From the NCBI RefSeq assembly GCF_035046485.1, contig NC_085137.1:499802536-499866535 (forward strand): a stretch of DNA of 64,000 nucleotides, read 5' to 3'. Shown here piece after piece: positions 1-11,570 of the stretch; positions within the stretch are counted from its first letter, which is position 1; each line of letters begins with the position of its first letter. The stretch is from Aedes albopictus (Eukaryota; Arthropoda; Insecta; Diptera; Culicidae). The position numbers were made by a program, and so were the translations under genes. The notes under the pieces were generated by a model that saw only the letters and a program-made list of their open reading frames with translations, did no database searches and was not told the origin of the DNA.

Positions 1-1780
1 TGGCTGATTTCGGCGAAATTGCGATTTGATCCCTCGATCCTCGGGTTGGCGATGGTGCTGAAACGCGCTACGATGTAAGCTATAGATGATTAGATAATGT
101 GCGTTGGTATTTTGTTCAATTTAAAGCTTAAATATTATACACCGGCAGTTGCTCCGTCAGATATGCTTTGTGCCCGGCATGTGCTGATAATTAAATCGAG
201 CATTGGAAAGTAGCCAAAACCATGGAATTTATTTACCAAAGCATGTTTCTTAGTTGCTACTCTATAAATGGCAGCACAAGCGAATGATAATGGCATCTAC
301 AGCCGGGGCACGTAAATTAAAAAGTGGAAATGTGTTGCGGGTTTAGCATCACTCATTCCACTTAGCAGTTTTATGGCAATAATGTAGCAGTTATGCTGCT
401 TGTTGACCAAAACATACCGTGCATCTGAAATGCTACATAACTGCTGCCAGATTTTAAGTATCATTTGAATTGCTAATACAGGGCAGTTAAGCAGTCGAAC
501 TGCTTTCATACGGCAGTAAGCAGGTCAAATGCAGATATAAAACAGAAATACGGCTTATTCAAATGCTTATTGGTTACCTGGGTATACATTGAGCATTTCC
601 GAAACGTGAAAAATCCGAGTATTTTTTCACAAATCACCCTCAAAGGTGAGTAATACAAGTAGTCCGTAATGAAATTTAGCTCCTCACGTGAAAATATCTT
701 TTTTGTTTACATATGTTACATACGGTGTTTGGGTAAATAAGGCTTGAAATATTTTGAGCGGAATTTTTGTAGGAACATTTTTTGTGCATTTCTAGTGGAA
801 ATTAATAAATATTTCTACTACACTATTTACATTCTAGATAACAGTGAACTCATTCTCAATCACGGTTTTGTGGTTTTAAACAAAAACTGATTTTCTATAG
901 TTATTAATTGCAAGAGGATAGTTTCCTAAAGAGCTTGAAAGTCATCAACCAACTTAAAGATTTCTACATAACTCATCAATCGAACCATGATACCGACGTG
1001 TCTACCCTTCTGGATGAGATACTGGCCCAGCCACGGGTTAATAATCCCATAACAAGTCCACAAATAGAAGTGTTTACCGAAAGGTTCCCTAACCGGCCGA
1101 ATCTGGCTATACTTTATCTTTCGTTTGTTTTGTTGTCGGGATACAGCTTCCTCGTGTCGGGTCGGGATCGCTTCGCAGAGTGGACTTTGTAACCATATGT
1201 GTCCCCACTTGCTTGGCTTGAGCATTTCCCATTGACCAAAGCCGGGCGGGCAACCGCAGAATTTATCGTATTTTGTTTTTGCGAACGGCGTGGTCGTACA
1301 ATTTGCTACAAAAAAATACCACCTAGCTCCTGTTGGTAAACAAATGTGTACCACATAACAGCTTAACTCGATCCGTATACAACACATATATTCAAACATC
1401 ATCGAGCGATTCGCGAGATGATTCGACGATAAAACGAAAACAACAAAACTGACCATTGTCCATCATTACGAGCTTAGAACATGATCCTACCACAATCAAT
1501 GCATCATCGTTATTGGTCACAATCCTCAATCAATTGGTGGCGGAATGATCAGCGGAGGCGGTGACGGCAACGCTTCGAGAAAGAGCTAATTTTGGATTCA
1601 ATCCAAGCAAGCCGGGGCGGCCGCGCGAAGCGATCAATCGCCTCGTGTGAACTTGATTTAATGACTACGTTACCTACGAAATGGATTTTTAGCGATTTTT
1701 GTTTTGGTATTTTGTAATTGTTATGCAAATTTCAATGTTATGGCGAAATCACAGACAAAAAGACGCAGTTTGTTGAGATC
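1..1780. other. Intergenic, no supported gene
   Basis: AT-rich non-coding sequence. The longest open frames (for example 926-1456 on the minus strand) have no recognisable domain, biased composition and no splice context. I see no clear repeat structure here. Confidence 0.5.
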
Positions 1781-2403
1781 TTCTTCTTCTTCTTTTTCTT
1801 CTTTATGGCTTTACGTCCCCACTGGGACTTGGCCTGCCTCGTTTCAACTTAGTGTTCTTTGAGCACTTCCACAGTTATTAATTAAGGCGAAACTGGATCC
1901 ATTTCCTTACTTTTTGGTTTTTGATTTTTTTTATAAAATAACGAAGCAATATTTTCAAATTCGGTTTTCGTACACATGTAGAGTATGGATCAAGGTATCT
2001 CCTGATTTTTTTTCGTGGTGGAAAATGTTTTTCGTTTTCGCAGAAACCATTTTTGAATAAAATTTTACAAAAAATGGTTTCTGAAAAAATGGAAAACTTT
2101 TTCCACCACAAAAAAAAAATCAGAATGATCCATGCTCTGCATGTGCACGACAACCGATTTTGAAAATATTGCTTCGTTATTTAATAAAAAATCTAAAACC
2201 AAAGAAATGAGTAAATGCTTCCAGTTTCGCTTTAAAGGGCTTTTATTGCCTGCCATTGCATGAATTTGTATATTGTGAGATAAATACAATGATACACTAT
2301 GCCCAGGGAGTCGAGAAAATTTACCCGACCAGAATGGGAATCGAACCTGCCATCTCCGGATTGGCGATTCGTAGCCTTAACCACTAGACTAACTGGAGAC
2401 CCC
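1781..2403 (-). repeat. Feilai-like tRNA-derived SINE, split by a MITE
   Basis: Read on the minus strand, the unit starts near 2403 with a tRNA-like head containing an A-box-like TAGTCTAGTGGTTAAGG and a B-box GGTTCGATTCCC near 2340. The body runs through CATGCAATGGCAGGCAATAA and ends at a purine-rich GAA-type tail at 1781-1800. The motif string around 1800-1885 (ACGTCCCCACTGGGACTTGG, CACTTCCACAGTTATTAA) matches what I recall of the Aedes Feilai SINE family. The SINE is interrupted at 1886-2231 by a TTAA-flanked MITE and resumes exactly after the duplicated TTAA. Pol III transcription is expected for the family but not shown. Confidence 0.75.
1886..2231. mobile_element. TTAA-flanked palindromic MITE (piggyBac-like) inside the SINE
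   Basis: The element is 346 bp and flanked by TTAA at 1882-1885 and 2232-2235. The terminal inverted repeats start GGCGAAACTGG on the left and AGCGAAACTGG on the right (reverse complement). The arms stay complementary almost to the centre, around two opposed copies of AAAATGGTTTCTG / CAGAAACCATTTTT. TTAA target duplication is typical of the piggyBac superfamily. There is no coding capacity. Confidence 0.75.
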
Positions 2404-2559
2404 CTAACTTGAGTGTGTTGAGATATTTGCTGCAAAAAATCATGAATTTTAAACTTTTAAAGCAGTTCGACGTAGTTTTGTCAATTTTACGTATGTTGGT
2501 TGGTGGACCAAACTTGATTGTCATCTCGAATATAACCATTGAGATGTGTTTTTGCAAGA

Positions 2560-2645
2560 TGGCGAAGTCTAAATTCCATACAAATTTCAGTATGAACACA
2601 AGTCTACGAAACGGGGGTCTTAAATAACCAACATTTTGTCTACGC
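2560..2645 (+). repeat. Decayed fragment related to the 58759-58924 MITE
   Basis: The order of short motifs (TATGAACACAAGTCTACG, GGGGGTCT, CCAACATTTTGTCTACG) parallels the right half of the Harbinger-like MITE at 58.8 kb. The match is weak and by eye. Confidence 0.3.
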
Positions 2646-2711
2646 AATTTGGTCTCTAGATTTCCTACTGGTATTGCTTCAGGATTCCTCCAATGATTTC
2701 CTCCATAGATA

Positions 2712-3649
2712 CAGGGGATAAAGAAAATGATCGGGACTGGCACAATTTTCACTTTTCAAAAAATGTCCAATTAGCTGTAACTTTTCAAAAGATGCATCAC
2801 ATATTCTTAAATTTTCACTGTAACTTGATCAACTAGTTGTGTATCAGTGGACAAAATTTGAAAAAAATCGAGCTATTCTGCACGAAATTATAAGCAGTTT
2901 TGAAAAAGGTATAATTATCCGATAGCCAACTTTGAGCTGTTATATCTCCGGATTCAATGAACCGAATGCAATGAAATTTTGTCCATTTATGACTTATATA
3001 ATGAGCTCTGAAAAACGTTTGACTCAACTTGAAATTATTAACGAGGAGAAAAAGTTATAGCGATTTCATTAATTTTATGATTTTTTAGTAAATTGGTCTA
3101 TTTTTAATATGCATCCCATTACTTTTTCAATGGATTGCCGCCTTTGTTGTTACTTTCTTTCAAAGCATATCAAGACAATCAGAGAGAATTCAAACAAACT
3201 ATAATTAGCATTTTGAATTTTGAAACGATGTTGAAATTTAAGAAAATTTGTAGTTTTATTAGAAAAATAACAAAGATATCCGATTAAAATAATCTAATCC
3301 TTATAATTTTCTTCCTTGTTAAGAATTTTTAGTTGAATCAAAAGTTTTTCAAAGCTCATTATATAAGTCATAAATGGTCAAAATTTAATTGCATTCGATT
3401 CATTGAATCCGGAGATATAACAGCTCAAAGTTGGCTATCGGTTAATTTTACCTTTTTATTAGAATCTTTATAACTTCGTGCAGAATAGTCCGATCTTTTC
3501 CAAATCTTGTCCACTGATACACAACTAGTTGATCAAATTACTGTGAAAATTTAATAATATTTTATGCACGTTTCGAAAAGTTACAGCTAGTTGAACATTT
3601 TTTGAAAAGTAAAAATTTTGCCTGTCCCGATCATTTTGTCTATCCCCTG
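2712..3649. mobile_element. TA-flanked foldback element (Tc1/mariner- or pogo-like ends)
   Basis: The element is 938 bp. Its ends are CAGGGGATAAAGAAAATGA and the reverse complement of TCATTTTGTCTATCCCCTG, flanked by TA (2710-2711 and 3650-3651). Each arm of roughly 300 bp contains the same blocks in opposite order: CCTGTCCCGATCATT, ACACAACTAGTTGATCAA, TCCGGAGATATAACAGCTC and CATTATATAAGTCATAAATG. The core at about 3030-3340 is AT-rich and non-coding. The TA target and CAGGGG ends fit the IS630-Tc1-mariner superfamily. There is no transposase, so it is non-autonomous. Confidence 0.75.
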
Positions 3650-3689
3650 TATATATAATATATAAATTTTTAGATCTTTAATTTCTTAT

Positions 3690-3990
3690 ATCAATCAAAC
3701 CAGTGGCATCGTGGTCGTGCAGCTAGTATCACCAAGCATTTAGTCGCATCGTGCTAGGAGCGCGGGTTCGATTCCCGCCGCAGCTGTCAGGAAAAGTTTT
3801 CGGCTGCACCACTGGGCGTTGCATGCTGGTCCGTTGCTCAGTGTCGTGCTTCCTTCAAAGAGTGAATAGCTCACTGGATCTACCAAACGTGTCCGTGTCT
3901 TTTTTCAATATTCCTTTTTTTATCTCCATATCAAAATATGCTATTATTGAGATCTTTTCCCCTACTCCGGTAGTATTACATAGAACATAG
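3690..3990 (+). repeat. tRNA-like SINE candidate
   Basis: A tRNA-like head at about 3695-3785 has an A-box-like GTGGTCGTGCAGCTAGT and a strong B-box GGTTCGATTCCC followed by GCCGCAGC. A GC-richer non-coding body with GGCTGCACCACTGGGCG follows, and then an AT-rich stretch. I see no clean cloverleaf acceptor stem, so this is a SINE or tRNA relic rather than a tRNA gene. Confidence 0.5.
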
Positions 3991-4062
3991 AATATATAAC
4001 AAAGAGCCTAGTGTTTTCAGGTATCACCTGATATAAAAAACGATAGATTCAAACGTTTTTTG

Positions 4063-4177
4063 ATATATCACGAAGAATAGACATCCAAGTAAATTAATAC
4101 ATAGTATGTGAATAAGTATGGCGGCGCTAGCGCTGTCAATGCTTTTCTAACTTGGATGTCTGTTCTCTATAGATATA
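4063..4177. mobile_element. Small terminal-inverted-repeat hairpin
   Basis: A roughly 115-bp unit bounded by ATATATCACGAAGAATAGACATCCAAG and, inverted, CTTGGATGTCTGTTCTCTATAGATATAT, with arms of about 27 bp and no coding capacity. Flanking duplication is not clear. The AACAGACATCCAAG core resembles the left end of the insertion at 44121. Confidence 0.5.
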
Positions 4178-4739
4178 TGTTGATATGGCAGACATTATTT
4201 AAATTCAACCTTCCTGATGTTTATAGTGTAAATAAAACGTTAATTTTGATGTTTTAAAACACAAAAACATCTTTTTCAAGCGTACATATTTCAGATGTCT
4301 TTAGATACTATTATTGATTGTTTATACTCATATCCAGCTTTTTACGCTATCAAGCCATAAACTTTAAATCACCCCCTTCTGACGTTTCTTGCCGCCACTA
4401 TAAAGACCATTATGGTTCAGTCAAAGCAAGCCTAGTGATGCTGAATATGTTCAATATTAACATCGCCGATCTTCATATCTGTTTCTGAAATATAATTCAG
4501 TCTTATTTTTCGTTATTTCTAAGTTATTTCTGATTCCGATGGATAGAAGATTCTGATTGCTGGAAGTACGAAATTGAAGGATCAAATAGCTACTGCATGG
4601 ACTTCTACCCCAAAATGCACATGTACAACTAGACAAACCACGTCAGGAATTTGGTAACTTCACCAAGCCACACCTGGTTCGCAGGTTTTCCGATTTCACG
4701 CCATTGCCATATATAATCGGGTCCCTATTATCGACTCCT

Positions 4740-4965
4740 TTATAATGATACTCTGAACATAGTGTTGGCTAAATCCTGTCGGGCCTCGCCCAAGCTACGG
4801 CCCGACGCAGTGAAAGCTGCATGCAATTTGCTCTTTAATATTTTAAAACAATGTGCCCAGAATTCGGCCAGACCTTCAGGTATCAGTAGGTCGGCTCTAG
4901 AGGCACGTTCTCCTCCACCATTTGGGAAATTTGTGCCATCAAGCCAGACCTTGCTCAATTAATAG
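4740..4965 (-). repeat. Dispersed repeat with conserved DGTNxPNGG reading frame
   Basis: On the minus strand one frame reads DGTNFPNGGGERASRADLLIP. A diverged plus-strand copy at 22490-22570 reads DGTNVPNGG, then a stop, then GAGLLIP. A 32-bp piece of this repeat (4881-4912) recurs exactly at 9224-9255. This looks like the end of a dispersed transposable element. I cannot name the family, and coding status is uncertain. Confidence 0.5.
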
Positions 4966-6174
4966 GCGATCATACTGAAAATAGCCTTTTTGCCTCCGAG
5001 AATAGCCTCTCATTGCAAATTTTCCTGCCCCAAAATGAAAAAAAGTCATTAAGAACAAACTCGTGTCTTTGTGACAGATTATGATATAGAACATTAGCGG
5101 TTCCCTCCTGTAGATTTCAGTACACAGATCATAAAAGATTTTGCAAATGAATAATAAATTTGACTTGATTCTTTGTTTTACACAAAGGCTATGAGTGCGT
5201 GAAGTACACCTCACGGCATAAAAATCACAAGGCAGGCTAATAACATCTATTTTGGATGTAAACATGTGACGTCGTTCTTATCGTCTTCACGTTGATCAAA
5301 TTGGCGTGGAGTACTAGATCACCTATGAACGATTTGAATTACGTCATCAAAAAGCTGTCAGATTTCGGGAATATCTCACCTTCTGTACACCGTGGTACAC
5401 CTCATTCAACAGGGATGTGGATATCGTACTTCCCGCTGCCCGTGTTATTTTATTACATATTCAAGTTAACAATGGCTTATGCTGCGATGAAACTTATTTC
5501 AAAGATACAGTCTACGGGCATCCTAAAATAACAAAAAGAACAATTAACCAAATAAAATGCATAAATGAAAAAAATTTCAGCTACGAAAAATTTGCTTCTT
5601 AACGAACGCTGTGAAAATTTTTGACATTTCGATAAGCAAACTTATATCCCCGCCTACTAAGATCAATCTATAAAATCTGTCGGCAAGAATTGTCAAATTC
5701 GAACCACCCTTCAAAATTTTATAGCCAGCGTAAAAAGCTGGATAAGGGACCTACCAATAGCACAAAAAATGTTTTATTAAGTTCCACATCATGTTTCAGT
5801 GATTCTAATACTGCTCTTATACTTAGGAAGAGGTCACACCACCCACTGGATAAAAGTGAACTTTTTTATAGCAGCTAGATTTATAGATTTAAGTTATAGC
5901 AAACCTACTCCTCTATCAGGGAAAATATCAGTTATGGGATTTGAGACGTCATTGACACCCCAGAACATACTGAACATTAAGGAGCTTGGAAAAACAAAAT
6001 AATTGACAAACTCGTAGTAGTGCTAAATGCTGATTTTGGATATGGCTTACATTGATACGTATTTTAGTAGCTTTCTTTATGGATATGGAAAAGTTGTTCA
6101 TTTCTTAGGATGTTCAAGGTGTTCCAAATTGTTCTGAAATACAGACCATCAGGAGTATTTTCATTTTATTCGTA
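4966..6174. other. Intergenic, nothing recognised
   Basis: AT-rich sequence with only short, low-complexity open frames and no splice-flanked exon or terminal repeat that I can support. Confidence 0.45.
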
Positions 6175-6429
6175 TTAACACGTACGTCCCCAACCCCCAT
6201 TTCGACGAAAATTTCAAAATTCAAATGGCTAGTTCTCAGTCATTTTTCAACGGATTTTAAAATTTTTGCACCAATCGATCACAAATTCCTTCTAGTTTTA
6301 GGAACCGGAGTCCACTTTACGGAAGCGGTCATGATTCCGGAATTATTCCGGGGAGTCGTGGGGTAACCTCCTTATCGCTCATGGTGGCCACATTGTAACG
6401 TTAGCTAAAACCTCACATGCAGCATACCA

Positions 6430-7640
6430 ATCTTCATGATTTTGCAAAACAGGAACTCTAGAAGGTATTTCGAGACTTTCTGGAGATAATGGCCACTATC
6501 GGAGATACTCCGGGAACCTGGTACCCCCGGGGAAGTGGCCAGTTCGTGATTTTTTTCTGAACCCTATCTTGCGACATATCATTCTTCATGATTTTGCAAA
6601 AGAAGAACTCTTGAAGATATTTTGAGACTTTCTGGAAATATTGGCCACTATCAGACGGACTCCGGGAACCTGGTGCCCCGGGGAAGTGGCCAGTTCGTGT
6701 TTTTTTTCTGAACCCTGTCTTGCGACATTTCATTTTTCATGATTTTTCATAACAGGAACTCTAGAAGGTATTTCGTGACTTTCTGGACATATTGGCCACT
6801 ATCGGAGATACTCCGGGAACCTGGTACCCACGGGGAAGTGGCCAGTTCCTGATTTTTTTTCTGAACCCTATCTTGCGACATATCATTCTTCATTATTTTG
6901 CGGAACAAGAACTTTAGAATGCGTTTCGAGACTTTTGGACATATTGGCCACTATCGGAGATATTCCGGGAACCTGGTGCCCCCGGGAAAGTGGCCAGTTC
7001 ATGATTTTTTTTCTTGACCCTGTCTTGCGACACATCATTCTTCATGATTTTGCAAAACATGAACTCTAGAATGCATTTCTAGACTTTCTAGAAATATTGG
7101 CCACAATTGAATGTACTGCGGGAACCTGGAACCCCCGGTGAAGTGGCTAGTTCGTGTTTTTTTTCTGAATACTGGCTTCTGACATATCATTCTTCATGAT
7201 TTTGCAAAACAAGAACTCTAGGATGTATTTCTAGACATTCTGGACATATTGGCCACTATCGGAGGTACTCCGGGAGCCTGGTGCCCCCGAGGAAGTGGTC
7301 AGGTTGTGATTTATTTTCTGAATACTGTCTTGCGAGGTATCACTCTTCATGATTTTGCAAAATAAGAACTCTGTGAGATATTTCAAGACTTTCTGGACAT
7401 ATTGGCAACTAACAGAGGTACTTTTTCCGGAACGTGGTTTCCCCTGACCAGTGTTTTTTTCTGATAACGTTCCTGCGACATATCACTTCATGATTTTGTA
7501 AAACAAGAACTCTTGAGAACATTTCAAGACTTTTGGACTTAAAGACCATTATTAGAGATTCTTCGAGAACCTCGTGCGACATCAATCTTCATGATTTTGC
7601 ATAACAGAACAATTTGGTCATATTGGTCACTGTCAGAGGT
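6430..7640 (+). repeat. Left array of ~150-bp tandem repeats
   Basis: About eight to nine units, with the marker TTGGCCACTATC recurring near 6488, 6641, 6791, 6941, 7097 and 7249. Each unit carries GGGAACCTGGTGCCCCCGGGG, AAGTGGCCAGTTCGTGA, a T-run, CTTGCGACATATCATTCTTC, ATGATTTTGCAAAACA and AACTCTAGAA. Order decays towards 7.6 kb, where spacing and motif content drift. Confidence 0.85.
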
Positions 7641-7879
7641 ACATTAGCAACCTGATTTCCTTGGGGAAGTGGACTGTTTTTATTTCTTTTTTTTTTGAAC
7701 AAATATAGGGTCAGGGATTCTCGTATGAGTTTCCCAGAAATACGTCCAGGACTTTTTCTTGGCGTTTTTATGTGATTCTGAAATGTCTTCTTCTGGTCAT
7801 TTATGAATTTGCAAAACAAGAACTCTAGAAGACATTTCGAGACTTTTTGGTCGCTTCGGGATTTTTTTTTCTGAACCCT

Positions 7880-9370
7880 GTCTTGCGGCACATTTCATGG
7901 GATTATTCTTTGAAACTTTTGGAGATTCCTCTAAAAGCGGTTTGGAGATTACACAAGGAGTTTCTTTTGAAATTCCTCCAAACATGTTTCTGGTATTACA
8001 CCTCCATGGATTTCGCTTTATTATCTTTTAGAATTCGTAAGAAGTATTTTTGTAGGGATTCCTCAAGGAATTACTTATGGGGCTATTTTACCATTTCTTA
8101 TGGAATTCTTCAATTTTATTGTTTGGAATGCTTCCAGAAATACTTTGAGGATTCTTCAACGGGTATTATGGGATTTTTGTATGTAATCTATATAATGTAT
8201 GCAATCTATTGATTACTCTGGGAAAGTACTCGGGGAACCTGTTTCCCCACAGGGAAGTGATCAGTTCGGGTTTTTTTTCTGGACCCTTGTGACATATCAA
8301 TCTTCATCATTCTGCACAACAAAAACTGTAGAATGCATTTTGTATTTTTTGGACATATTGACCATTATCAGAGGTAGGTACTCAGGAAACCTTGCCGGAA
8401 TTGACTCGTTTGGGATTCTCGGGAGAAGCTTTTAGTGTAAACCTAGTACGAAATCTTGGAGAAATTCCAGAGACGATTTTGGAGGAAATTCAACAGAAGC
8501 ATTTGCAGAAATCTAAGAATAAGGGCAAGGATGAAAAGTACTCTAGAAGAAACTAGGAATCCGTACAGGAAGTCCTGGAGGAACCTCAAAAGGAACTCCT
8601 GCAGAAATCCATGGATAAATCTCAGAAGGATTCCTTGGAAGAATACCAAAAGGACCTCTTCTATGAATCGCAGATGGAACTTCAAAATGGATAGAATTTC
8701 ACTTTTTTATGAAAAAATCCCAAGCAGAAATTCTGTGGGAACTCATGTAGAAGTTTCAAAAGGAATTATTGAAGAAAAAAAAAACCTGGAACAATTATCA
8801 TACGAGCTTTTGAAGAAAACGCCGGGGGAACTCTTACAGGAATATCCAAATAATAATCTGGGGGAATTTCAGAAGGAACTCCTGGAGCAATTTCAGAAAG
8901 TAAAACCCAGAGTTCGTTCTTCGAAAAAATATATCAATTCCTGGCGGAGGAATTTAGAAATTGGCACCTGGGTCAATCCTAGAAGCAGTTCCTGGAATAT
9001 TCACAGACGTCAAACATTATTTTAGGTGTCCAAATAAGAACTTCACACCGAAATCCAAAAGATAACCTAATCCTTGGAGGAATCCCAGAGAGAAACTTAG
9101 TAAGGAAAACAAAAAAGTAATTTTGGATAATATCTAGAAATCTGGATATGGATAACTGGAAATATCTAGAAACTACATGTAAATATCGCATTCGTCGAAA
9201 TATCCTGAAAGTACTTTTGGGGGTATCAGTAGGTCGGCTCTAGAGGCACGTTCTCTTTTGGGGGTAATCTGAGGAACTGTTTGGAAGAATTTCATAAGAA
9301 TTCCTAAAGATAAACTCTTTGAAGAACCTCTAAAAAAATACTTCCTTCAAATTCAGAACATAATCGAGCG
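7880..9370. repeat. Degenerate short-period array in the core of the giant element
   Basis: Variations on GGAATTCCTGCAGAAATCC / GGAGGAATTCAGAAGGAACTC recur with a period of roughly 10-35 bp, first in one orientation and then the other. This makes spurious open frames on both strands (for example 8456-9025). A single degraded 150-bp-type unit lies near 8220-8410. Confidence 0.6.
9214..9266. repeat. 29-bp filler between 12-bp direct repeats
   Basis: CTTTTGGGGGTA occurs at 9214-9225 and again at 9255-9266. The 29 bp between them are identical to part of the dispersed repeat at 4881-4912; with the flanking matching bases the shared string is 32 bp. It looks like a tiny insertion with a target duplication, or templated repair. 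Confidence 0.7.
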
Positions 9371-9599
9371 AAATCCAACGAGATATCCCACAAACCTTTT
9401 CCCTAAGAAATTATTTGTGTTAACTGTAAACCGCTTGAGGAGGAAAAATTATGAATATTGATGTGTCGAAAAACAAGGATTAGAAAATTTTCACGCCTCT
9501 TATCAAAAACAGGTTCCTGAAGGACTGGCCAATATGTCCAAAGTTGTTGTATTGATATGTCATAAAACCGGGGTCAAAAAAGTATCTCGAAGTATCTCC

Positions 9600-11570
9600 T
9601 GATTGTGGCTAACATGACAAAAATACCTTAAATATCTTCTAGAGTTCTTGTTTTGCAATATTATGACGGTTGAAATGTTGCAAGACCGTTTTCAAAATAA
9701 CGAACTGGTGGCTCCCTTGGAATAATCAGGTTCTCTGAGCTCCTCTGATAGTGGCCTGTATATCCAAAAATTCTCCAAAACTTTCCTACAGTTCATGTTT
9801 TACAAAATCAAGAAGATTGATATGTATGTCGCAAAACAGGCATCAGAGGGAATCAAAAATTGGCCACTTCCTCGGGGAACCAAGTTCCAGACGTAACTCT
9901 AATAGTGGCCAATGTTTCCAAAAAGTCTTGAAATGTCTTCTAGAGTTCCTATTATGCGAAATGATGAAGATTGAAATGTTGCAAGACCGGGTTCTGAAAA
10001 AAAAAAAAATCACGAACTGGCGGTTTCCCCGGGGGAGCCAAGTTCCTCTGCTGCTGGCCAGTATATCCAAAAAGTCTCCAAATGTCTTCTATTGATATGT
10101 CGCCAGACTGGCTTCAGAAATAATCACAAACAGGCCACTTCCCCGGGGGCACCAGGTTCCTGGAATACCTTTGATAGTGGTCAAGATATGCAAAAATCAA
10201 TTCTGTGGCAAGACATATAAAAAACACGAACTGGCCACTTCCCCGGGGGCACCAGGCTCCCGGAGTCCCTCTGATAGTGGCCAATATGTCCAGAAAGTCT
10301 CTAAATACATTCTAGAGTTCTTGTTTTGCAAAATCATGAAGAATGATATGTCGCAATACAGGATTCAGAAAAAATCACGAACTGGCCACTTCCCTGGGGA
10401 CACCAGGTTCCCGGTGTATCTCCGATAGTGGCCAATATGTCCAGAAAGTCTAGAAATACCTTCTAGAGTTCTGTTTTTGCAAAATCATGAAGAATGATAT
10501 GTCGAAATACAGGGTTCAGAAAAAAACACGAACTGGCCACTTCCCCGGGAGCACCAGGTTCCCGGAGTCCCTCTGATAGTGGCCAATATTTCTAGAAAGT
10601 CTCAAAATATCTTCAAGAGTTCTTGTTTTGCAAAATCATGAAGAATGATATGTCGCAAGATAGGGTCAAGAAAAAAATCACGAACTGGTCACTTCCCCGG
10701 GGACACCAAGTTCCCGGAGTATCTCCGATAGTGGCCAATATGTCCAGAAAGTCTAGAAATGCATCCTAGAGTTCTTGTTTTGCAAAATCATGAAGAATGA
10801 TATGTCAGAAGACAGTATTCAGAAAAAAACACGAACTGGCCACTTCACCGGGGGAACCAGGTTCCCGGAGTATCTCCGATAGTGGCCAATATGTCCAAAA
10901 GTATCGAAACGCATTCTAAAGTTCTTGTTCCGCAAAATAATGAAGAATGATATGTCGCAAGACAGGGTTCAGAGAAAACATGAACTGGTCACTTCCCCGG
11001 GGGCACCAGGTTCCCGGAGTATTTCCGATAGTGGCCATTAACTCCAGAAAGTCTCGAAATGCATTCTAGAGTTCTTGTTTTGCAAAATCATGAAGAATGA
11101 TATGTCGCAATACAGGGTTCAGAAAAAAAAACTTGAACTAGCCACTTCCCCGGGGGCACCAGGTTCCAGGTGTATCTCCGATAGTGGCCAATATGTCCAG
11201 AAAGTCTCGAAATATCTTCAAGAGTTCTTCTTTTGCAAAATCATGAAGAATGATATGTCGCAATTCAGGGTTCAGAAAAAAAACAAGAACTGGCCACTTC
11301 CCCGGGGGCACCAGGTTCCCGGAGTATCTCCGATAGTGGCCAATATGTCCAGAAAGTCTAGAAACACCTTCTAGAGTTCCTGTTTTTGCAAAATCATGAA
11401 GAATATGTCGTAAGATAGGGTTCAGAAAAAATTACGAACTGGCCACTTCCCCGGGGGCACCAAGTTCCCGGAGTATCTCCGATAGTGGCCAATATGTCCA
11501 GAAAGTCTCGTAATACCTTCTAGAGTTCCTGTTTTGCAAAATCATGAAGATTGGTATGCTGCATGTGAGG
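9600..11570 (-). repeat. Right array of ~150-bp tandem repeats, opposite orientation
   Basis: About thirteen units of the left-array consensus in reverse orientation. The marker GATAGTGGCCAATATGTCC recurs near 10270, 10430, 10570, 10730, 10885, 11185, 11335 and 11485. Units nearest the right terminus are the most regular; those at 9600-10150 are diverged and shorter. Frames containing KNDMSQ and NWPLPRG are repeat translations, not proteins. Confidence 0.85.

Noticed and set aside
926..1456. 176-codon minus-strand open frame
   Set aside because: No recognised domain, odd composition, and no splice or start context.
8456..9025. 189-codon open frame on the plus strand, with an opposing minus-strand frame
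   Set aside because: It lies wholly in the degenerate GGAATTC/CTGCAG array; both strands are open because of repeat composition. No domain.
10171..11374. Open frames with KNDMSQ…VQKK and NWPLPRG repeats
   Set aside because: These are translations of the ~150-bp satellite unit; they break at unit boundaries and differ between frames.
6430..11570. CRISPR-like regular repeats
   Set aside because: The unit is ~150 bp with no repeat/spacer alternation, in a eukaryotic foldback element; not CRISPR.
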